Positions 26,144 through 33,735 of a stretch of 64,000 nucleotides of DNA are shown here, in pieces. A program made the translations under genes and the position numbers. Origin of the DNA: Streptomyces lincolnensis (GTDB lineage Bacteria; Actinomycetota; Actinomycetes; Streptomycetales; Streptomycetaceae); the NCBI RefSeq assembly GCF_001685355.1, contig NZ_CP016438.1, forward strand, positions 1,922,001 to 1,986,000, written 5' to 3'. Numbering within the stretch: position 1 is the stretch's first letter; the number at the start of each line of letters is the position of its first letter. Below the pieces are notes generated by a model. The model was not told the DNA's origin, did no database searches, and saw nothing but the letters and a program-made list of their open reading frames with translations.

Positions 26144-26323
26144 CGTTCTGCGCGAAAGCGCTGTAGTGTACGCGTTTGGCCTGCCAGGCGTACCGTTACT
26201 GCGCGTCAAAGATGCCGAAACGCTGGGTGACATCTGCTAGCAGATGTGACAAACCGGGCGCAGGTGGGTACAACAAGGGGCGGCTACGACGGCGACGCAT
26301 GACCCGGAACGGGACACGGGACG
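26144..26323. other. Region between the MFS gene and the rbpA promoter
   Basis: No gene seen. It holds two symmetric elements, GCCTGCCAGGC (26179-26189) and the palindrome at 26230-26247 listed separately. A weak hairpin follows the MFS stop (AGCG...CGCT), without a T-run. Confidence 0.5.
26230..26247. promoter_or_regulatory. Perfect 18-bp palindrome upstream of rbpA
   Basis: ACATCTGCTAGCAGATGT is fully self-complementary with 9-bp arms and no spacer. It lies 77 bp upstream of the SigR-type -35 element of rbpA, so it might mark a second promoter or an operator for a dimeric regulator. No T-run follows, so a terminator role is unlikely. Confidence 0.55.
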
Positions 26324-26349
26324 GGAATCTTTACCGCCGACCGGACGTT
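26324..26349 (+). promoter_or_regulatory. SigR-type promoter of rbpA
   Basis: GGAAT (26324-26328), exactly 18 bp, then GTT (26347-26349) is the S. coelicolor SigR consensus. SigR responds to thiol oxidation through RsrA, and rbpA is an established SigR target. Transcription would start near 26356, leaving a leader of about 55 nt before the rbpA ATG. Confidence 0.9.
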
Positions 26350-26410
26350 GACCGGATGACGACGACAGCGACACCTGTCCTGTGGGCGACAAGCCCGGGA
26401 GGCACGATTC

Positions 26411-26785
26411 ATGAGTGAGCGAGCTCTTCGCGGCACGCGCCTCGTGGTGACCAGCTACGAGACGGACCGCGGTATCGACCTGGCCCCGCGCCAGGCCGTG
26501 GAGTACGCATGCGAGAAGGGGCACCGGTTTGAGATGCCCTTCTCGGTCGAGGCGGAGATTCCGCCGGAGTGGGAGTGCAAGGTCTGCGGGGCCCAGGCAC
26601 TCCTGGTCGACGGCGACGGCCCTGAGGAAAAGAAGGCCAAGCCTGCGCGTACGCACTGGGACATGCTGATGGAGCGGCGTACCCGAGAGGAACTCGAAGA
26701 GGTCCTTGAGGAGCGCCTGGCCGTTCTGCGCTCCGGCGCGATGAACATTGCCGTTCATCCGAGGGACAGCCGCAAGTCCGCATAG
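26411..26785 (+). CDS. rbpA: RNA polymerase-binding protein RbpA
   Basis: A 124-residue actinobacterial transcription activator that binds RNA polymerase and group 1 (HrdB) or certain group 2 sigma factors and stabilises the open complex. The Zn-fold ligands Cys34, His38, Cys56 and Cys59 are all present (CEKGH, CKVCG). A basic linker follows, then the sigma-interaction helix region (THWDMLMERRTREELEEVL) including Arg89-Arg90, known in S. coelicolor to be needed for HrdB contact. GGGAGG lies upstream of the ATG. A SigR-type promoter precedes it and a strong terminator follows, so it is monocistronic. Confidence 0.98.
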   Translation: MSERALRGTRLVVTSYETDRGIDLAPRQAVEYACEKGHRFEMPFSVEAEIPPEWECKVCGAQALLVDGDGPEEKKAKPARTHWDMLMERRTREELEEVLEERLAVLRSGAMNIAVHPRDSRKSA

Positions 26786-26824
26786 TCCCTCCGGGGCCTG
26801 AGCGGCAAACAACGCACGCGAAAC

Positions 26825-26870
26825 ACCGCGGGCGCGGCACGTGAAGTCGACGTGCGGCGTCCGCGGTTTT
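26825..26870 (+). terminator. Rho-independent terminator after rbpA
   Basis: ACCGCGG (26825-26831) pairs with CCGCGGT (26861-26867) around an inner hairpin (GCACGT...ACGTGC), and a TTTT run ends at 26870. It is placed between rbpA and the convergent fxsA. Confidence 0.85.
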
Positions 26871-26949
26871 CGTGCTGCCTGCGAGACGGTGACGGCCGAG
26901 ACGGACGAGGGGCCCCGGGGGCTGGTCAGCCTCCAGGGCCGGCCGGGGG

Positions 26950-27516
26950 CTAGTCGGTCAGCGGCGGGCGCTGCCTGTCCCGCGGGGCGTCCTGCGGCTC
27001 GTCCCGGATGACCTCACCCTGGACCACCTTGCCGTCGGGCTGGTGCATACGGGCCTGCTGGAAGGCCCCGCCGAGCGTGCCCGCTCCGGCCTCGCGGAGC
27101 TTGCGGTCGAAGGTCCGCTCCGCGTAGCGGCCGAGGGCCTTCTGGACCGGCGGGATGAGCAGGAGCAGGCCCAGCACGTCCGAGATCAGTCCCGGGATCA
27201 TCAGGAGCAGACCGCCCAGCATCATCAGGCCGTTGCCGCCGCCGTTGGACGAATCCGACGGGGCTCCGCCGCGTTGCAGCGCCTCGTTCAGGTTCTGAAG
27301 AGCGCGTCGGCCGGCCCGCTTCACGACCACCGAGCCGAGGACCAGGCCGGTGAGCAGGATCAGGAACACCGTGAACCCGCTCGCCGCTCCCGCGACCACG
27401 GTCAGCAGCCAGATCTCCAGCACCAGCCAGGCGGCGATGCCCAGCGGCAGGAAGGTGCGCACCCGGGAGCGTCGGGGTCGGGCGGGGTGCGTGGGACTCG
27501 GAGCGCCAGTCGTCAT
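26950..27516 (-). CDS. fxsA: FxsA-family membrane protein
   Basis: A 188-residue protein with two N-terminal helices (LPLGIAAWLVLEIWLLTVVAG, FTVFLILLTGLVLGSVVV) and a further hydrophobic region GLMMLGGLLLMIPGLISDVLGLLLLIPP, the hallmark of the FxsA/YtzA family. E. coli FxsA suppresses F-exclusion of phage T7; the cellular role is otherwise unknown. The C-terminal tail is polar and charged. It is convergent with rbpA and is followed by ppm1 upstream on the same strand with a 72-bp gap. Confidence 0.92.
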   Translation of the reverse strand: MTTGAPSPTHPARPRRSRVRTFLPLGIAAWLVLEIWLLTVVAGAASGFTVFLILLTGLVLGSVVVKRAGRRALQNLNEALQRGGAPSDSSNGGGNGLMMLGGLLLMIPGLISDVLGLLLLIPPVQKALGRYAERTFDRKLREAGAGTLGGAFQQARMHQPDGKVVQGEVIRDEPQDAPRDRQRPPLTD

Positions 27517-27588
27517 GCGTCCAGTGTGCCTGGGCGCGGCTCAGCACGGGATAAGGGAGTGATCAACCGTTGCTGTGAAGACGTGGGG

Positions 27589-28389
27589 CTACGGCTGTGA
27601 GGGCCTGCCCCTGCCCGCGATCTTGCCGACCCGCTCGCCCACGCCCCAGGTGGTGACCCGCCACAGGGCCTCCACGAGGATGTCCCGACTCATCTTGGAG
27701 TCGCCGAGTTCGCGCTCGACGAAGGTGATGGGCACCTCGACGACGTGGTAGCCGGCCCTGACCGCGCGGCGGGCCAGGTCGACCTGGAAGCAGTAGCCCT
27801 GGGAGGCGACCTCCTCCAGGCCGAGCCCTTCGAGGGTCTCGCGGCGGAAGGCGCGGTAGCCGCCGGTGATGTCGCGCAGCGGCAGGTCCAGGGCGAGGCG
27901 GGAGTAGAGGCTGCCGCCGCGGGAGATGATCTCGCGGGACCTGGGCCAGTTCACGACCCGGCCGCCGGGCACCCACCGGGAGCCGAGGACCAGGTCGGCG
28001 CTCTTGAGGGCGGTCAGCAGACGGGGCAGTTCCTCGGGCTGGTGGGAACCGTCGGCGTCCATCTCGATCAGGACGCCGTAGCCGTGCTCCAGGCCCCAGC
28101 GGAAGCCCGCGAGGTAGGCGGCGCCGAGGCCCTCCTTGCCCTTGCGGTGCAGGACCTGGACCTGGTCGTCGTCGACCGCCAGCTCGTCGGCGAGCTTGCC
28201 GGTGCCGTCGGGGCTGTTGTCGTCGGCGACCAGCACGTGGGCGTCGGGAACGGCCTTGCGCACCCGGCCGACGATCGCCTTGATGTTCTCCGCCTCGTTG
28301 TAGGTCGGGATGATCACCAATGCCGTGCCGAGCGGCCCGAACTGCCTCCCCCGGTCCTGTGCCGCGAGGGTCCCGTCGCCGTCGTTCAC
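27589..28389 (-). CDS. ppm1: Polyprenol monophosphomannose synthase
   Basis: A 266-residue GT2 enzyme: VIIPTYNEAENIKAIV and VLVADDNSPDGTG (nucleotide-sugar site), EMDADGSHQPEELPRL (DXD-type metal motif), LVLGSRWVPGG and the DITGGYRAFRRE block of dolichol-phosphate-mannose synthases. It makes polyprenyl-phosphate-mannose from GDP-mannose at the cytoplasmic membrane face. In S. coelicolor Ppm1 supplies Pmt for protein O-mannosylation, needed for the phiC31 receptor. There is no fused acyltransferase (Lnt) domain, unlike some mycobacterial forms. GTG at 28389 follows AAGGGG. Confidence 0.95.
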   Translation of the reverse strand: MNDGDGTLAAQDRGRQFGPLGTALVIIPTYNEAENIKAIVGRVRKAVPDAHVLVADDNSPDGTGKLADELAVDDDQVQVLHRKGKEGLGAAYLAGFRWGLEHGYGVLIEMDADGSHQPEELPRLLTALKSADLVLGSRWVPGGRVVNWPRSREIISRGGSLYSRLALDLPLRDITGGYRAFRRETLEGLGLEEVASQGYCFQVDLARRAVRAGYHVVEVPITFVERELGDSKMSRDILVEALWRVTTWGVGERVGKIAGRGRPSQP

Positions 28390-28947
28390 TGCTGCCCCTT
28401 CAAGTCCGTACGCAGATGTTCCACCATAATGGCCGCGGCCTGCGATGACGTGACAGGACGTAAGTATGGTGGTGTCGTTTCCACAAAAGCGGGGTAAGAG
28501 TCCGCGCTCGGGAACTGTGCGTGCCCGGTCCAGGGCTGTGCGTGCTGCGGATGGGGGCCCGGCGCCCTTCGGGCCGACCTGGGGCCCGCTGGCTGCGGGT
28601 CGACCGAAAGCCGTTGTCTACTGAGCGCCCGGGCCCCACCCGGGTCACACCTTCCCGACCGGACGGAACGTTCCCTCGCCGTGGCGCGGACGCTGAGCCT
28701 GGCTGCCAGTGGCGGTGCCCCGGTGCGGTACACCGTCCCTGACCCAGCGGCACCGTGACGAGTGGGTGGACGTTCCCCCGTCGGGCGTCCGGTGGTGGAC
28801 CCGGCCGAACCTACCGGCCCGCTGCCGTCGGCTGTCAACAGCCGTTTGACCTGCGAATCTTTGATCAAAGCCCTGGTCAGCGCGGAGGATACGCAGGTCG
28901 CGCGACGGCGCGTCGGGGGCCGAACGGGGGTGCGCCACCCCGGGAGA
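28390..28947. other. 558-bp non-coding stretch upstream of ppm1
   Basis: No gene with convincing codon usage is seen on either strand. The region carries several GC-rich hairpins (for example GGGCCC-rich segments near 28550-28600) and an AT-richer spot near 28405-28480 that may hold the ppm1 promoter on the minus strand. I see no known riboswitch or tRNA. Confidence 0.5.
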
Positions 28948-30549
28948 TCACTCGCTCGGCCGCACGAACACGGTCCGGCCGCCCACCACGGTGCGCAGAC
29001 AGACGGGGAGGTCGTGGCCGGGGGTCAGGTCGGGCAGGCCGGGGGTGCCGGAGCGGGGGTCGGTCGACCAGCGCGCGACCCGGTCGTCGGGGGCCTGGAC
29101 GACCAGTTCGCCGGTGCGCCAGACGGCGTAGTCGGCGGGAGCCCCGGGTACCAGGACGCCCGCGTCGTCCCGGCCGATGGCGCGCCAGCCGCCCCGCGTG
29201 TGCGCGGTGAACGCGGCGCGCACGGAGACGCGGTGCTCGGGGGTGCGGTGGAAGGCGGCCGCGCGGACGGTGCCCCAGGGGTCGAGGGGGGTGACCGGGC
29301 TGTCGGAGCCGAAGGCGAGCGGGACGCCGGCCCGCAGCAGGGCCGCGAAGGGGTTCAGCAGGCGGGCCCGGTCGGTGCCGAGGCGCTCCGTGTACATGCC
29401 GTCCTCGCCGCCCCACAGGGCGTCGAAGGCGGGCTGGACGGAGGCGGTGAGGCCGAGTTCGGCGAAGGCCGCGATCGTCTCGGGCGTGAGCATCTCGGCG
29501 TGCTCGACACGGTGGCGGGCGGCGCGGATCCGGGCGAGGCCGAGCTTCTCCGCGGCGGCGCGCACGCCCTCCACCACGGCGGTCACGGCGGCGTCGCCGA
29601 TGGCGTGGAAGCCCGCCTGGAGGCCCGCCTCGGTGCAGGCGACGACATGCGCGGCGACCGCGGCCGCGTCCAGGTAGGCGGTGCCGGTGTGGTCGGCGTC
29701 GGTGTAGGGCTGGTGCAGGCAGGCGGTGTGCGAGCCCAGGGCGCCGTCCACGAACAGGTCACCGGCCGCGCCGACGGCCCCCAGCCGCTGTGCCTTCGCA
29801 ACGTCCTCCTCGGCCCAGTAGCCGACGACCCGGGGCCCGTTCCGCTCCGCGGCGAGGTCCAGCAGGCCCGTGAAGTCGTCCTCGGAGGAGATGTCGGGGC
29901 CCGCGCACTCGTGGACGGTGCCGATCCCGAGGGACGCGGCACGGGCGAGGGCGGCCTGTTGGGCCTCGGTGCGCTGGGCGGCCGTGACGGCGCCCAGGGC
30001 GGTCCCGCGCACGGCGTGGTGGGCGTCGGCGGTGAGGGGCGCGTCCGGTGCGTCGAGTCCCGGTGTCAGGTCCAGCAGGGCCGTACTGACGACCGCGGAG
30101 TGCACGTCGATCCGGCTGAGGTACAGGGGACGGCCTCCGGTCGCCTCGTCGAGCTCGCGTCGCGTCGGCGGACGGCCACCGGGCCAGCGGGCCGCGTCCC
30201 ACCCGTGCCCGAGCAGCACCCGGTCGCCCGGCCGGGCGGCGGCGAAGTCCCGCACCAGCGCGAGAGCCGCCTCCAGGGAGGGGGCGTCCGACAGATCGAG
30301 GCCGGTGAGGGCGAGCCCGGTCGCGGTGGTGTGCACATGCGCGTCCGTGAACGCGGGCGTGACGAGCGCCCCGTCGAGGTCGACCACCTCGTCGACGCCG
30401 TCCGTGAACGCGTCGGCCGCCCCCTCGGACCCGACCCAGGCCACTTGCCCCCGCTCCACGACCATCGCCGTGGCGAAGGGGTCGGCGGGGCTGTGGACTT
30501 CCCCGCGGCGGAGCAGGACGGTGTTCGGTTCGGCGGCACGCTCACTCAT
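28948..30549 (-). CDS. YtcJ-like metal-dependent amidohydrolase
   Basis: A 533-residue Amidohydro_3 family protein. The N-terminal beta domain ends in the metal motif FTDAHVHTTATG. GHGWDAARWPGG, HECAGPDISSEDDF, GFHAIGDAAV, HRVEHAEML and FGSDSPVTPLDPW give the other metal-binding His/Asp positions of the TIM barrel. The C-terminal strand region (GRDDAGVLVPGAPADYAVW) closes the sandwich domain. Members hydrolyse N-substituted amides or formamides; the substrate here is unknown. It is followed upstream by an Lrp-type regulator 76 bp away on the same strand. Confidence 0.93.
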   Translation of the reverse strand: MSERAAEPNTVLLRRGEVHSPADPFATAMVVERGQVAWVGSEGAADAFTDGVDEVVDLDGALVTPAFTDAHVHTTATGLALTGLDLSDAPSLEAALALVRDFAAARPGDRVLLGHGWDAARWPGGRPPTRRELDEATGGRPLYLSRIDVHSAVVSTALLDLTPGLDAPDAPLTADAHHAVRGTALGAVTAAQRTEAQQAALARAASLGIGTVHECAGPDISSEDDFTGLLDLAAERNGPRVVGYWAEEDVAKAQRLGAVGAAGDLFVDGALGSHTACLHQPYTDADHTGTAYLDAAAVAAHVVACTEAGLQAGFHAIGDAAVTAVVEGVRAAAEKLGLARIRAARHRVEHAEMLTPETIAAFAELGLTASVQPAFDALWGGEDGMYTERLGTDRARLLNPFAALLRAGVPLAFGSDSPVTPLDPWGTVRAAAFHRTPEHRVSVRAAFTAHTRGGWRAIGRDDAGVLVPGAPADYAVWRTGELVVQAPDDRVARWSTDPRSGTPGLPDLTPGHDLPVCLRTVVGGRTVFVRPSE

Positions 30550-30625
30550 GGGGAACAGTCTCGCGCCTCGCCCCGCCGTCTCCGCACACGGGTCACCCCG
30601 TGACGGCGGATCGGCTCCGCGGCGA

Positions 30626-31066
30626 TCAGATCCGCGGCGGCCGCGCTTCGTACGGCGTCGACAGCACGACCGTCGTCCGTGTGGAGACCCCCGCCAACGA
30701 CCTCAACCGGGCCAACAGCTCCTCCAGTTCGTGCGGCGTGGACACTCGCACCTTGAGGATGTAGTTCTCGTCGCCCGCCACGCTGTGGCACGCCTCGATC
30801 TCCGGCACGTCGGCGAGCCGTTCCGCGATGTCGTCCGGCGCGCTCGGGTCGAACGGCTTCACGGAGATGAACGCGGTCATCGGCAGCCCGACGGCCTCGG
30901 GATCGACGACGGCGGCGTACCCGCGGATGACCCCCCGCTGCTCCAGCCGCCGCACGCGCTGATGCACGGCCGACGTGGACAGCCCCGTGGCCTTGCCCAG
31001 GTCTGTGTAGCTCATCCGCCCGTCCCTGACGAGCAGCTGCACGATCTGTCGGTCGAGCTCCTCCAT
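30626..31066 (-). CDS. Lrp/AsnC-family transcriptional regulator
   Basis: A 146-residue regulator: an N-terminal HTH (LDRQIVQLLVRDGRMSYTDLGKATGLSTSAVHQRVRRLEQRGVI) and a C-terminal RAM ligand-binding domain (AFISVKPFDPS, VAGDENYILKVRV). ATG at 31066 lies about 8 nt after TAGGTT and has no clear ribosome site, so a leaderless transcript is possible. It may regulate the adjacent amidohydrolase or the divergent small gene at 31336; the effector is unknown. Confidence 0.93.
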   Translation of the reverse strand: MEELDRQIVQLLVRDGRMSYTDLGKATGLSTSAVHQRVRRLEQRGVIRGYAAVVDPEAVGLPMTAFISVKPFDPSAPDDIAERLADVPEIEACHSVAGDENYILKVRVSTPHELEELLARLRSLAGVSTRTTVVLSTPYEARPPRI

Positions 31067-31335
31067 GGCGCAAGAACCTACAGTGCGGCCGATCTCCTCG
31101 GATACCTGAGCGGCGCAGGTCATGCCCTGTTCGTGATGTGGCCGCGAGTGCCCTGTGAGCCGTCCGGGGGACAAAGCGGCCGCCCCCGGGCACCTCCCGG
31201 TGGCATGTGACGAACGCCACACACCCCGAACAGGCTCCGTGATGTTCTCGTGATTACCGCCGATTCGGGGCGGGAAGTGCTTGCTGTGGTCGAGGCCGCA
31301 GCGCCGTCACGGCCCAGCCCGAGGGGGAGAACCCA

Positions 31336-31770
31336 ATGCAGAGTCTTAAGCGCCCTGGTCGCACCGCACCCAAGCGGCTCCAGGCAGTGATCGATCCCGA
31401 GCCGGAGGGCGTCGAACCCGACGCCTACGACGACGAGGTCGACGCGTACGACACCTTCGAGATGTACCGGGTGATCTGCCCGGACTGCACGCAGCCCATC
31501 GCGCTGCTGGCGGACGAGGAGGTCCTGCCGGAGCACGCGCTGTGCGCCTCACCGTGGAACCCGTTCGGCCTCACGGTCTGCGCCGGTACGGGCCGCAGGG
31601 CCACCGAGGCCCGCTCCGCCGACGAGTCGGCCGAGCCCCAGGAGCAGGACACGGCCCTGCTGTTGACGCTCCCTCAGGGACTCGACTGGCGGACCCAGCC
31701 CTTCTCGCACGTCGGCGGCCCGGGCTCCCGCCCCATCAGGGTGCCGGTCATGCGGCGCCACGCCGCCTGA
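31336..31770 (+). CDS. Conserved Streptomyces-type hypothetical protein with Cys pairs
   Basis: A 144-residue acidic protein. The centre has CPDC (Cys48, Cys51) and further Cys70 and Cys82, spaced like a small zinc-ribbon. The N-terminus is basic (KRPGRTAPKRL) and residues 20-42 are strongly acidic. No membrane helix or signal is seen. GGGGGAGAA precedes the ATG. I do not recognise a named family; codon usage is typical of real Streptomyces genes. Confidence 0.75.
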   Translation: MQSLKRPGRTAPKRLQAVIDPEPEGVEPDAYDDEVDAYDTFEMYRVICPDCTQPIALLADEEVLPEHALCASPWNPFGLTVCAGTGRRATEARSADESAEPQEQDTALLLTLPQGLDWRTQPFSHVGGPGSRPIRVPVMRRHAA

Positions 31771-31799
31771 GCGGCCTCGCCCCAGCTCCGTGACTGACC

Positions 31800-31830
31800 C
31801 GCGCCACGGGTCGCAGCACGCCGTGGCGCG
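31800..31830 (+). terminator. Hairpin after the Cys-pair protein
   Basis: CGCGCCACGG (31800-31809) and CCGTGGCGCG (31821-31830) form an exact 10-bp stem 30 bp after the stop. No T-run follows, which is common for Streptomyces terminators. Confidence 0.6.
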
Positions 31831-31993
31831 GATTCAGTGTGCCCGGAGGGCGAGCCGAGCAGCAGCTGTCGAGGCGTGCGTGACGGAATGTCAGGCAGGC
31901 GCCGCAGGACGGGACTTCATCCTGGACGCCCGTGAACGCACGGGCGATTCCGGGGACGGGTGACCTGCCCTCGGATCGCCGCGTTGCCCTGGT

Positions 31994-32248
31994 ATGACCC
32001 CTACCTACTCGACGACGGGGCACCGCCGCCTGTTCGTGCCGGCACCGCTCGCCGCCGTCGCAGAATCGGTTCCGCGTACGCCGCCGGTCCAGGATCCGCC
32101 CATCTACCAGGATCTGCTGCGCACCTGGGCCGACCGTGGCCGCACCCTGCCGGGGCGCCACGACCCGGAGTGGGCACGGCTGGCCGCGCCCCAGGTCCGG
32201 CCGGGCCAGTTCAGCGGGTCTCGGGACCCGCTACATGACGGGCGATGA
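31994..32248 (+). CDS. Small Streptomyces-type hypothetical protein
   Basis: An 84-residue protein with strong third-position GC. The segment ADRGRTLPGRHDPEWARLAAPQ resembles a short motif (TVPGR..D.EW) that I recall in many small Streptomyces proteins of unknown function. No membrane helix is seen. Its last 38 bases overlap the 3' end of the convergent acyl-CoA dehydrogenase gene, so the C-terminal dozen residues may be under double constraint. Function unknown. Confidence 0.6.
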   Translation: MTPTYSTTGHRRLFVPAPLAAVAESVPRTPPVQDPPIYQDLLRTWADRGRTLPGRHDPEWARLAAPQVRPGQFSGSRDPLHDGR

Positions 32249-33383
32249 CCATCCGCTGGATCTGGTTGGTGCCCTCGACGATCTGAAGCACCTTGGCCTC
32301 GCGCATGTAGCGCTCGGCCGGGAAGTCGGCGGTGTATCCGTAGCCGCCGAGGATCTGCACGGCGTCGGTGGTGACCCGCATCGCGGTGTCGGTGCAGTGC
32401 AGTTTGGCCATGGCCGCCTGCTTGGCGAACGGCCGCCCCGTGTCCCTGAGGCGTGCGGCCGCCAGGTACAGCGCCCGGCCGGCCTCGATCTGGGTCGCCA
32501 TGTCGGCGAGCATGAAGCGCAGCCCCTGGAAGTCGGCGATCGGCCGCCCGAACTGCTCCCGCCCGGTCGCGTACGCCACCGCCTCGTCGAGCGCCGACTG
32601 GGCCAGGCCGATGGCGCAGGCGGCGATGCCCAGCCGCCCGGAGTCGAGCGCGGACAGGGCGATCGCGAAGCCCTGGCCCTCCTCACCGATGCGTCGCCCG
32701 TCGGGGACACGGACCCCGTCGAAGTGGACCTGGGCGGTCGGCGAGCCCTTCATCCCCATCTTCTTCTCCGGCGGTGCGGCGCTCACCCCGTCCGCGTCGG
32801 CCGGCACCAGGAAGGCCGTGATCCCGCGCGGGCCCTCCTCGCCGGTGCGGGCCATGACCGTGTAGAAGTCGGCGATCCCGCCGTGGGTGATCCAGGCCTT
32901 GGTGCCGGTGATCACCCAGTGGTCGCCGTCGCGCACCGCCTTGGTGCGCAGTGAGGCCGCGTCGGAGCCGGAGGACGGCTCCGACAGGCAGTAGGCGCCC
33001 AGCAGGCCGCCGCCGAGGATCGCGGGCAGGTGTTCGACCTGCTGCTCCTTGGTGCCGTAGGCGGCGAGCGCGTAGGAGGCCAGGGTGTGCACGCTGACGC
33101 CGAGGCCGACGGTGAGGCGGGCCGCGGCGAGCTCTTCGAGAACCTGGAGATAGACCTCGTAGGGCTGCTCCCCGCCGCCGTACTCGGCGTCGTACGGCAG
33201 GCCGAGCAGTCCGGATGCGGAGAGCAGGGCGAAGACCTCGCGCGGGAAGTGTCCCGCGTCCTCCTCCTCGGCCGCCTTCGGGGCGATCTCGCGCTGCGCG
33301 ATGTCGCGGACGAGCGAGATCAGCTCCCGGGCCTCGTCGGTGGGCAGTTGACGGTCCACCTGCTGCGGGGCGCGGTCGGGCAT
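32211..33383 (-). CDS. Acyl-CoA dehydrogenase
   Basis: A 390-residue flavoprotein with the canonical three-domain fold. LGAYCLSEPSSGSDAASL and WVITGTKAWITHGG (FAD and substrate contacts) and the C-terminal IQILGGYGY-type block (VQILGGYGYTADFPAERYMREAKV, then IVEGTNQIQRMVIARHV) are all present, including the catalytic Glu in the IVEGTNQIQ segment. It oxidises an acyl-CoA to the enoyl-CoA and passes electrons to ETF. ATG at 33383 (MPDRAPQQV) follows GGAG; an in-frame ATG nine codons upstream is less supported. The substrate chain is not evident. Confidence 0.95.
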   Translation of the reverse strand: MPDRAPQQVDRQLPTDEARELISLVRDIAQREIAPKAAEEEDAGHFPREVFALLSASGLLGLPYDAEYGGGEQPYEVYLQVLEELAAARLTVGLGVSVHTLASYALAAYGTKEQQVEHLPAILGGGLLGAYCLSEPSSGSDAASLRTKAVRDGDHWVITGTKAWITHGGIADFYTVMARTGEEGPRGITAFLVPADADGVSAAPPEKKMGMKGSPTAQVHFDGVRVPDGRRIGEEGQGFAIALSALDSGRLGIAACAIGLAQSALDEAVAYATGREQFGRPIADFQGLRFMLADMATQIEAGRALYLAAARLRDTGRPFAKQAAMAKLHCTDTAMRVTTDAVQILGGYGYTADFPAERYMREAKVLQIVEGTNQIQRMVIARHVAGPETR

Positions 33384-33621
33384 GGCGACGCTCCTCTCCC
33401 TCTCGGGCACGGGCGGGGGCCCTTGGGGTGGGGGCGGGTCCGCCGGGTCTCACTGGTGCCGCCGGGGCTCGCACTTCCGGGTCGCGGAAGCTGCTGACCA
33501 GCGGCTGTGCGCTGTGAGTATGCCCGATCGCAGGCATGCCGTCACGAGTTAACGACCGCTTACTTCAGGAAACCTGCACCTCGTGCCGGGAAAGCCGCTC
33601 CGGAGGACCCGACTCCGGGAT

Positions 33622-33662
33622 TGGTCCGAACCATTGACGTACTGGTCTAGTCCTCCTACCGT
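33622..33662 (+). promoter_or_regulatory. Chitinase-type promoter with DasR-like repeats
   Basis: TGGTCCGAACCA (33622-33633) and TGGTCTAGTCCT (33643-33654) are direct repeats 21 bp apart. They match the TGGTCYAGACCW repeats known in Streptomyces chitinase promoters and the DasR site. TTGACG (33634-33639), 17 bp and TACCGT (33657-33662) give the -35/-10, with the second repeat lying inside the spacer. Repression by DasR relieved by glucosamine-6-phosphate is the expected control. Confidence 0.85.
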
Positions 33663-33735
33663 TTCAGGCCAGCGCATCATCGCGTTCATGCCAATCGACG
33701 CGCGCCCTCCCCTCTCCCCCACGAGGTGACACCCG

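Noticed and set aside
26140..26300. Possible tRNA or attachment site near the palindrome upstream of rbpA
   Set aside because: No cloverleaf, no TTCNANNC loop and no CCA-adjacent acceptor stem could be formed; only isolated palindromes are present.
28386..28868. 160-codon minus-strand frame upstream of ppm1
   Set aside because: Codon usage is irregular, no start with ribosome site is present, and the sequence is Arg/Gly/Thr rich without domain; treated as the ppm1 leader and promoter region.
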